10,637 nt of DNA from the NCBI GenBank assembly GCA_964597685.1, contig CAZQZC010000088.1, positions 1 through 10,637 of the forward strand, given 5' to 3'. Under the pieces are notes generated by a model that worked only from the letters and a program-made list of their open reading frames with translations, was not told the origin of the DNA and made no database searches. Below are positions 6,072 to 10,637 of this stretch, in pieces. Position 1 is the stretch's first letter; the number at the start of each line of letters is the position of its first letter. The position numbers and the translations under genes are program-made. This DNA comes from JBCBTJ01 sp964597685. Lineage in GTDB: Bacteria; Pseudomonadota; Alphaproteobacteria; Caulobacterales; Hyphomonadaceae.

Positions 6072-7838
6072 TCAGGCCGTCAGCGCCGTCGCCATTGCGG
6101 GCGCCGGTTCGCCGGCCGGTCCAGCGACGGAATAGGCGCCAGGGGCGGGCTTCTCGCCCGTCGTTTTGTGGTGGAGACGGGCAAGGCGGTCCATCCAGCC
6201 GATCAGATGCTCGCCCTGGTGGCGGCCCTTCACCTCTTGAATCACGCGGGCGCGGTGATAGCCGGCGCGAAGCGACAGGATCGCTCCGATCAACGGCTTC
6301 ACACCCGCCTCGCCTTGGGTCGCCAGCCGTAACGTATCGAGGGTGCGCGGCCCGACATAGCCGTCAATGAACCGGCGTAGGAAACGCGCATTCACAGGTT
6401 GGTCTGCGTGGCGCGTCAGCGCGAGTTGCAGGAACCGCTTTGTCCGCGCCGGGCCGAAGAGGACGCATGTGTCGAACATGGCGAGCGCCAAGTCCGCATT
6501 GTCGTAGCGGTCGCAGGCTGCGCCGAGCCACAGCGTTTCGTAATAATGCCCCACGGCCTCCGCATGGCGCATCTTCGACGTATGCTGGCGCGGCAATGCG
6601 ATGGAGTCGCGCCACGCATTGTAGGCGTCTTGGCCGACCGGCAACGCCGTGGGGCCTTCGAAGTCGTGGTCCTCGCCGATAAAGCCGGCCTCTTCGCCGA
6701 ACACGAAGCTCATCGCGTCCCTGAACGGCTTGGGATACTCCGCCGCACGGCGGAACGTGTCGGCCTCCTCCTGCGGGCTGTCGGCCTGGGCGTCCGTCTC
6801 GACGGCGACCTGTCCCGGCGCCTGGGTGTCCGACAGCGCGCCCTCGAGCGGCCCGGGATCGGCGAGCCCGCCCCCGTCGGCGGCCTCGAAGGACGCCGTG
6901 ACTTCGCCGGCGAACGTCTCCGCCTTTTCGGCAATGCGGCGGGCGTCGGCCTCGACCAGGTCCTCGCTGGCGAAGGCGACGCGTTGGAAGCGTCGGATCG
7001 CTTCGATGAAGCCGGATGTCCCTGCGCCGGATCGCGCGGCGGCCCGCACCTCGCTCCAAGCCTCTTTCAGCTCGGGGATCTGCGCCCAATCGCTGCGCCC
7101 GCGTACGGCGTCGACGCTGTAGACAATGTGCGCGCCGGGGAAGGGCTTGCCCGTTTTCCGATCGACAAGGACGTCATCGTCCGCACGCAGCGCCAATCGG
7201 TCGAGCGAATAGCTGGCGCCGCGATTGTAAGCGACCACGAACACGCCCTCGCCAGCGTCGGCGGCGATGTTCTGGGACAACCCGACTTCTGTGCGCAGCC
7301 CGTCGTCGAAGCCGAGCGCGAGGTTGAGCGCGTCGCCCAGCGCCTTGGCGAAGGGCAGGGCTTGGCTCGTATAGGGTTGCGCAGCGTTCTCGGCGAGTTG
7401 GTTCAAAATGCCGAGCGCGCCCGACAGGCGCTCCTCGCTGCGCACGGAGAACAAGGCGAGGCTCAGGTGCAGATCGTTGCGGAACGGGACGGGGCCGAGC
7501 TTGAGGAGGTCGCGTCGCAGGACGCGGTTGAGGCGGTCGGACGCATATTGGCCGAGCAGGCGCGGCGCGACGAAGCTGCGTCGATCGAGGTCTTCATGGC
7601 CTGGAATCCCAGCCGACAGGCGCGCATGGATCGCTGGAAAGGACGGCGCAGCGCCGGCGAGCCCGCCGGTCGGCCGCGCTGGCGGGTGCGAGAGGACGCG
7701 GGCGACGACGTAATCCTGGCGCGGGTCGAAAGCGTCCGGCGCCGGGGCCAGGCGCGCAAGGGGCCGCAATCCGTCGTCGTTTGGCGGCTCAGCCGCGCCC
7801 CATATCAGCGATTCCCGATTGCCCTGGGTCTGCGCCAT
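6072..7838 (-). CDS. unknown N-terminal domain fused to GH108-type muramidase and peptidoglycan-binding module
   Basis: A 588-residue protein. Residues ~370-560 match the GH108 plus PG_binding_3 pattern (TtsA-like N-acetylmuramidases, endolysins and secretion aids): FVFGEEAGF at 378-386 aligns with the family's F-V-x-x-x-E-G-G-Y, making Glu383 the likely catalytic acid; GPT at 395-397 matches the GGPT element; then HYYETLWLGAACDRYDN, AMFDTCVLFGPARTKRFLQLAL, and DGYVGPRTL (492-500) of the peptidoglycan module. One Gly of the EGGY motif is Ala384. Residues 1-310 match no family I recognise: mixed strands and helices (DLHLSLALFSVRSEERLSG at 122-140). Residues ~315-360 form an acidic Gly/Pro/Ala linker. 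There is no signal peptide or membrane segment, so export, if any, needs another route. Start 7838 is fixed by a perfect AGGAGG 8 nt upstream. A role as an effector, spore/division or secretion-linked lysozyme is open. Confidence 0.75.
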   Translation of the reverse strand: MAQTQGNRESLIWGAAEPPNDDGLRPLARLAPAPDAFDPRQDYVVARVLSHPPARPTGGLAGAAPSFPAIHARLSAGIPGHEDLDRRSFVAPRLLGQYASDRLNRVLRRDLLKLGPVPFRNDLHLSLALFSVRSEERLSGALGILNQLAENAAQPYTSQALPFAKALGDALNLALGFDDGLRTEVGLSQNIAADAGEGVFVVAYNRGASYSLDRLALRADDDVLVDRKTGKPFPGAHIVYSVDAVRGRSDWAQIPELKEAWSEVRAAARSGAGTSGFIEAIRRFQRVAFASEDLVEADARRIAEKAETFAGEVTASFEAADGGGLADPGPLEGALSDTQAPGQVAVETDAQADSPQEEADTFRRAAEYPKPFRDAMSFVFGEEAGFIGEDHDFEGPTALPVGQDAYNAWRDSIALPRQHTSKMRHAEAVGHYYETLWLGAACDRYDNADLALAMFDTCVLFGPARTKRFLQLALTRHADQPVNARFLRRFIDGYVGPRTLDTLRLATQGEAGVKPLIGAILSLRAGYHRARVIQEVKGRHQGEHLIGWMDRLARLHHKTTGEKPAPGAYSVAGPAGEPAPAMATALTA

Positions 7839-7846
7839 GGCGAACT

Positions 7847-7852
7847 CCTCCT
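7847..7852 (-). promoter_or_regulatory. consensus ribosome-binding site of the muramidase-fusion gene
   Basis: AGGAGG on the minus strand, 8 nt before ATG 7838. It is the strongest Shine-Dalgarno in the window and argues against the open frame extending upstream to 8246 being translated. It also suggests efficient expression of this gene. Confidence 0.75.
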
Positions 7853-7894
7853 CTACACCAGACCGGCCCGCCGCGCGCGCCGGACGCCGCGCCA

Positions 7895-8089
7895 TTACAA
7901 CGCCGCGGCGATGACGGAACGATAAAAGCGGGATCGAAATCCCCGCCAGCGCTTCAAGACATTGGGCGACTTCGTGGCGGGATTGAGGCCGTCGGGCGCA
8001 ATCTTGAATGGGAGGGCGATCATCTCTCCGAGAGCCTCTTCGGCGCCCGAGTGCCCGCGGCAGGCGAGCGCGCGCCAAAATGCAACCAA
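7895..8089 (-). CDS. possible small basic protein (42 or 64 residues)
   Basis: A minus-strand frame ending TAA at 7895, 56 nt before the muramidase start. Its start could be TTG 8089 (64 residues) or ATG 8023 (42 residues, beginning MIALPFKIAPDGLNPATK); an AGAGG lies about 11 nt before the ATG. Third codon positions are about 75% G/C against about 55% for second positions (hand count), a coding-like pattern. The C-terminal half is basic (LKRWRGFRSRFYRS). I do not recognise it. If real it would be cotranscribed with the muramidase fusion; otherwise it is chance openness. Confidence 0.27.
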   Translation of the reverse strand: MVAFWRALACRGHSGAEEALGEMIALPFKIAPDGLNPATKSPNVLKRWRGFRSRFYRSVIAAAL

Positions 8090-8165
8090 AATAATATTTT
8101 ATAAATTTTTCGTCTTTAGGTTTTATGATAGTTTGGAAATTAAGGCTTTGATTATAAATGATTAA
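8084..8165. promoter_or_regulatory. AT-rich divergent promoter island
   Basis: An 80-nt stretch of mostly A/T in otherwise ~65% GC DNA, including AATAATATTTTATAAATTTTT. On the plus strand TATGAT at 8124-8129 is a 5-of-6 match to a -10 box, about 28 nt before the PilZ ATG, but with no matching -35. On the minus strand TATAAT reads at 8156-8151. It may also bind an AT-selective nucleoid protein such as MucR or Ros-type regulators (inference). It lies immediately upstream of, and runs into, the PilZ start. Confidence 0.4.
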
Positions 8166-8502
8166 ATCGAAGAAAAGCTCGATATCGGTGGACCGGATGT
8201 CCACAGCATTGAAGCCTCCGGCGCCGCTTCCAATTATGGAGCCCAAAGCCCCGCCGCGCGTTCACATGCCGCGCGCGGACCGCAGGGCGACCTGGACCAT
8301 CTGCACATTGTCGTGGCTGCCCAATGTGCGAATTGAAGGCATCTTGCTCGACGTATCTGAAACCGGCGCGCGCGTTCGCTTTCGGCGTCGCACGACCATT
8401 CCTGGCCAAGTCCGGATCGCCGCATCCAAGATCGGTCTCGACCGCCCCGCAGAAGTCGTCCGACGCGAGGGCTACGATGTGGGTTTGCGGTTCTTGGATT
8501 AG
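8158..8502 (+). CDS. single-domain PilZ protein (probable c-di-GMP receptor)
   Basis: A 114-residue protein. The PilZ c-di-GMP motifs are intact: RxxxR as R39-A-D-R-R43, and 22 residues later DxSxxG as D65-V-S-E-T-G70, followed by ARVRF and the closing strand GYDVGLRFLD. Such stand-alone PilZ proteins bind c-di-GMP and control motility, adhesion or polysaccharide export by contacting partners. The first ~30 residues are a Ser/Lys/Pro-rich tail without family likeness. ATG 8158 is used here; ATG 8197 (residue 14) is an alternative, preceded by GGTGG, and would move the start out of the AT-rich tract. It is divergent from the muramidase gene and convergent with ftsY. Its target is not evident; the flippase and GH5 gene are candidates by location only. 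Confidence 0.82.
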   Translation: MIKSKKSSISVDRMSTALKPPAPLPIMEPKAPPRVHMPRADRRATWTICTLSWLPNVRIEGILLDVSETGARVRFRRRTTIPGQVRIAASKIGLDRPAEVVRREGYDVGLRFLD

Positions 8503-8599
8503 GACGCGAAGGCTGACGCTGCGTGGGCTGGCGCCGCCGGGGCGGACCCGCGCAAAAACAACCAGAATCGATCGATCCGGCGCGCCGCAACCGCTGAAC
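8503..8599. other. convergent gap between the PilZ gene and ftsY
   Basis: The 97-nt gap contains GC-rich palindromes, including CGGCGCGCCG and TCGATCGA, but no stem followed by a T-run on either strand. I see no intrinsic terminator, although transcripts from both sides should end here. Confidence 0.4.
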
Positions 8600-9775
8600 T
8601 CACGCGCCGTCGACCCCTACCAGCGCCTTCGCAAATGCGTCCGCGGAGAAGGGCTGCAGGTCTTCGGCCCGTTCGCCGACGCCGACGAAGTGGATGGGCA
8701 GGTCGTAGGCGTCAGCGATGGCGACCAGGACGCCGCCCTTGGCCGTGCCGTCGAGCTTGGTCATCACCAGGCCTGTCACCTCGGCTGAATGGCGGAACGC
8801 CTCGACCTGGGACAGGGCGTTCTGGCCCACGGTGGCGTCGAGCACCAGGATCACGTCATGCGGGGCGTCGGGGTCGAGCTTACGGGCGACGCGGATAACT
8901 TTCGCAAGCTCCGCCATCAATTCGGTCTTGTTCTGCAACCGGCCAGCCGTATCGACGAGCACCAGGTCGAGATCCTCGCGCCGCGCTTGGTCGATGGCTT
9001 CATAGACGACCGCCGCGGGGTCGGCCCCAGGCGCCTTGGCGAGCACGGGGATGCCCGCCCGTTCGCCCCACACCTGGAGCTGTTCGATGGCGGCGGCGCG
9101 GAACGTGTCTCCGGCGACGAGCAGGGCCTTGGCCCCTTGTTCGGTGAGCTTTGAGGCGATCTTGCCGATCGTTGTGGTCTTCCCCGACCCATTGACGCCG
9201 ACAAAGAGAACGATGCGGGGGCGCGGGCCGTCCGAGAAATCGACGACCTCTTCGCGCTTTTCGAGGATGGCGGCGATCTCTTCGGAGAGCGCGGTTTTGA
9301 TCTCTTGCTCGCTGACCTCCTTGTCGAACCGTCCTTTGGCGACCGCCTCGGTCACCCGTGCGGCGACGCCGGCGCCGAGATCTGCGGTGATTAGAAGCTC
9401 CTCAAGCTCCTCCAACGTCTCTTCGTCGAGCTTCTTCTTTGTGAAGACGCCGGTGATGCCGTCGGACAGTTTCGAAGAGGAGCGTTTCAGGCCGCTCGCC
9501 AAACGGGAGAGGAAGCCAGGCTTCTTCGTTTCGGCGAGCGGTTCGGGCTCGAGCTCTGGCTCTGGCTCAGGCTCGGCGGGCAGGGCCTCGGTCTGATCGA
9601 GTTCTGCATCCGGCTCGGGTTCGGGCTCTGGCGCTGGCTCAAGCGGCGCAACGAGGTCAGCTTCAATTGTAGACGTCTCTGGCTCCCCTTCGACGGCGGC
9701 GTCTTCCGCCGCCATGGCGTCGCCAGCGTCCAAGAGTTCTTGTTTTTTCTTTTTTTTCCCGAACCAGAGGATCAT
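8600..9775 (-). CDS. ftsY: signal recognition particle receptor FtsY
   Basis: A 391-residue SRP-GTPase that docks ribosome-SRP complexes at the inner membrane. N-terminus: hydrophobic-basic MILWFGKKKKKQ (membrane-targeting), then a long acidic A-domain with Glu-Pro repeats (47-56, 68-79). The NG domain starts near 86 with PGFLSRLASGLKRSSSKLSDG. GTPase motifs: G1 GVNGSGKTTT (193-202), G2 DTFRAAA (223-229), G3 DTAGR (275-279), G4 TKLD (339-342), and the closing GVGERAEDLQPF (365-376). All key residues are present. ATG 9775 overlaps the mtaB stop as ATGA, with AGGTG about 9 nt upstream, so translation is coupled to mtaB. Codons 6-12 run through an A8-G-A6 tract that could promote slippage. Confidence 0.97.
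   Translation of the reverse strand: MILWFGKKKKKQELLDAGDAMAAEDAAVEGEPETSTIEADLVAPLEPAPEPEPEPDAELDQTEALPAEPEPEPELEPEPLAETKKPGFLSRLASGLKRSSSKLSDGITGVFTKKKLDEETLEELEELLITADLGAGVAARVTEAVAKGRFDKEVSEQEIKTALSEEIAAILEKREEVVDFSDGPRPRIVLFVGVNGSGKTTTIGKIASKLTEQGAKALLVAGDTFRAAAIEQLQVWGERAGIPVLAKAPGADPAAVVYEAIDQARREDLDLVLVDTAGRLQNKTELMAELAKVIRVARKLDPDAPHDVILVLDATVGQNALSQVEAFRHSAEVTGLVMTKLDGTAKGGVLVAIADAYDLPIHFVGVGERAEDLQPFSADAFAKALVGVDGA
9539..9637 (-). repeat. degenerate hexamer repeats encoding Glu-Pro tracts in FtsY
   Basis: Variants of GAGCCG/GAGCCC-type hexamers recur in two clusters and encode EPEPEPEP-like runs at FtsY residues 47-56 and 68-79. The copies differ at third positions, so the repeat is old or selected at protein level. 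Length variation between strains is likely. Confidence 0.6.
9743..9757 (-). repeat. slippery A-tract near the ftsY start
   Basis: On the coding strand GGG is followed by eight A, one G, then six A and C, encoding G-K-K-K-K-K-Q at residues 6-12. It is the longest homopolymer pair in this GC-rich window and a candidate site for polymerase slippage or strain-to-strain indels. Confidence 0.6.
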
Positions 9776-10637
9776 GCAGGGACACCTGTTAAACGCGCGC
9801 GATCACATCCGGTTATCCGCACCCTCACCGGGCGTCCAGTCGGCGGGGCCTCTGCGACATCCAGGACGACAGGGGTGAAGTCGGCCAAACGGGCGGTCGC
9901 GCCCTTTTCCACCAAAGCCTCGCGCACGTGTCCGATATGGCGGTCAAGGTGGCGGGCGAGGGCTTGATCCGCCGCGGCGCGCAGGCGGGCGGCGCGAGCA
10001 TTGATCGTTGCGGGGGCGACCTGCGGCATCTTCGCCGCCGGCGTGCCGGGGCGCGGCGAATAGGGAAACGCGTGGACGAAAGCGAGATCGGCGTCGTCGA
10101 CCAGGGTGATGAGGTTGTCGAACGCGGCTTCGGTCTCCGTCGGGAAGCCGGCGATGAGGTCCGCGCCGAGGGCTATGTCTGGACGCGCTTTGCGAAGGCG
10201 ATCGATCAGGGCGAGTGCGTCGGCCCGCGAATGCCGGCGCTTCATCCGCTTCAGGATCAGGTCGTCGCCATGCTGCAGCGATAGATGCATGTAGGGCGCA
10301 AGGCGCGCGTCCGAGACCGCTTCGAGCAGTGCGTCGTCAATCTCGATCGCGTCGATCGACGACAGGCGCAATTGGTGAAGGCCGGGAACAAGTTTCAAAA
10401 TGCGCTGCACGAGATTCCCAAGCTTCGGCGTCCCCGGCAGGTCGCCGCCCCATGAGGTGAGGTCGACCCCGGTCAGCACAAGCTCATAATGGCCTGCGTC
10501 CGCCAGACGCTTGACCTGCTCGACGATCTCTCCCGCCGGGACCGAACGGGAATTGCCGCGGCCATAGGGGATGATGCAGAAGGTGCAGCGATGGTCGCAG
10601 CCGTTTTGCACCTGAATAAAGGCGCGAGATTGGTTTT
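9772..10637 (-). CDS. mtaB: tRNA threonylcarbamoyladenosine methylthiotransferase MtaB, C-terminal part (cut by window edge)
   Basis: About 287 residues are visible and the frame runs off the right edge. The radical-SAM cluster motif CxxxCxxC is at CDHRCTFC, within FIQVQNGCDHRCTFCIIPYG and followed by RGNSRS. Later marks include ELVLTGVDLTSWG, LRLSSIDAIEID, MHLSLQHGDDLILKRMKRRH, GADLIAGFPTETEAAF and HAFPYSPRPGTPA, all typical of methylthiotransferases of the MtaB branch. The last ~50 residues (VREALVEKGATARLADFTPV) are a TRAM-like RNA-binding tail. MtaB converts t6A37 to ms2t6A37 in tRNAs reading ANN codons, using SAM and two 4Fe-4S clusters. The N-terminal cluster domain is outside the window. 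The stop overlaps the ftsY start by ATGA. The apparent GTG at 10611 lies inside the protein and is not a start. Confidence 0.95.
   Translation of the reverse strand, partial: NQSRAFIQVQNGCDHRCTFCIIPYGRGNSRSVPAGEIVEQVKRLADAGHYELVLTGVDLTSWGGDLPGTPKLGNLVQRILKLVPGLHQLRLSSIDAIEIDDALLEAVSDARLAPYMHLSLQHGDDLILKRMKRRHSRADALALIDRLRKARPDIALGADLIAGFPTETEAAFDNLITLVDDADLAFVHAFPYSPRPGTPAAKMPQVAPATINARAARLRAAADQALARHLDRHIGHVREALVEKGATARLADFTPVVLDVAEAPPTGRPVRVRITGCDRARLTGVPA

Larger units (their letters stand above)
7839..8157. other. 319-nt intergenic region between the divergent muramidase and PilZ genes
   Basis: The left two-thirds are GC-rich and hold the muramidase leader and a doubtful minus-strand small ORF (7895-8089). 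The right third becomes strongly AT-rich. No tRNA, repeat or transposase remnant is visible. Promoters for both divergent genes are expected here. Confidence 0.5.

Noticed and set aside
6399..7925. A 508-codon open frame on the plus strand
   Set aside because: It lies antisense to the muramidase-fusion gene, which has recognisable GH108 motifs and a perfect ribosome-binding site. Long antisense frames are common opposite GC-rich genes, and its protein is Arg/Gly-rich without any family motif.
7839..8246. Upstream extension of the muramidase gene to a start at 8246
   Set aside because: The extension crosses the AT-rich promoter island, overlaps the PilZ start on the other strand, and encodes low-quality sequence. 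The consensus AGGAGG before ATG 7838 decides the start.

Overview
The window reads as a chromosomal segment of a high-GC alphaproteobacterium, probably in the Hyphomicrobiales (Rhizobiales) and possibly near the Beijerinckiaceae/Methylocystaceae. The basis is the style of the core proteins (FtsY with a long Glu/Pro-rich N-terminus, an alphaproteobacterial MtaB, a YciB/septation-protein-A type protein, RecO) and the strong G/C preference at third codon positions. The genus is inference; no marker gene settles it.

Layout from left to right. Position 1 cuts recO (minus strand), of which only the first 88 codons are visible. Next comes a 158-bp non-autonomous, MITE-like element with perfect 25-nt inverted ends that include a flanking TA on each side. 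It separates recO from yciB. Upstream of yciB, with stop codon and Shine-Dalgarno overlapping, is a polysaccharide flippase, so flippase-yciB-(element)-recO looks like one minus-strand transcription unit. Divergent from the flippase is a GH5-type glycoside hydrolase with a twin-arginine signal. Convergent with that is a two-gene minus-strand unit of an EamA/DMT transporter followed by an MFS transporter. Further right, still on the minus strand, is a 588-residue protein with an unrecognised ~310-residue N-terminal region fused to a GH108-type muramidase plus peptidoglycan-binding module. A 319-nt gap with an AT-rich island and one doubtful small ORF precedes a plus-strand PilZ-domain gene. The right end carries ftsY and the 3' two-thirds of mtaB, overlapping by ATGA, on the minus strand.

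How the genes may work together. mtaB-ftsY is a housekeeping pair (tRNA modification and SRP-receptor function), and yciB and recO are housekeeping genes as well. The genes between ftsY and yciB look like an accessory block concerned with the envelope and transport: flippase, exported glycoside hydrolase, PilZ c-di-GMP sensor, muramidase fusion and two exporters. A shared role in polysaccharide or surface regulation is inference from co-location only.

The two observations most worth following are the TA-flanked element, whose removal on paper restores a tight yciB-recO junction with the same yciB stop codon, and the muramidase fusion, whose N-terminal half matches no family I know and which lacks an export signal. 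I found no CRISPR array, tRNA, rRNA or complete insertion sequence.
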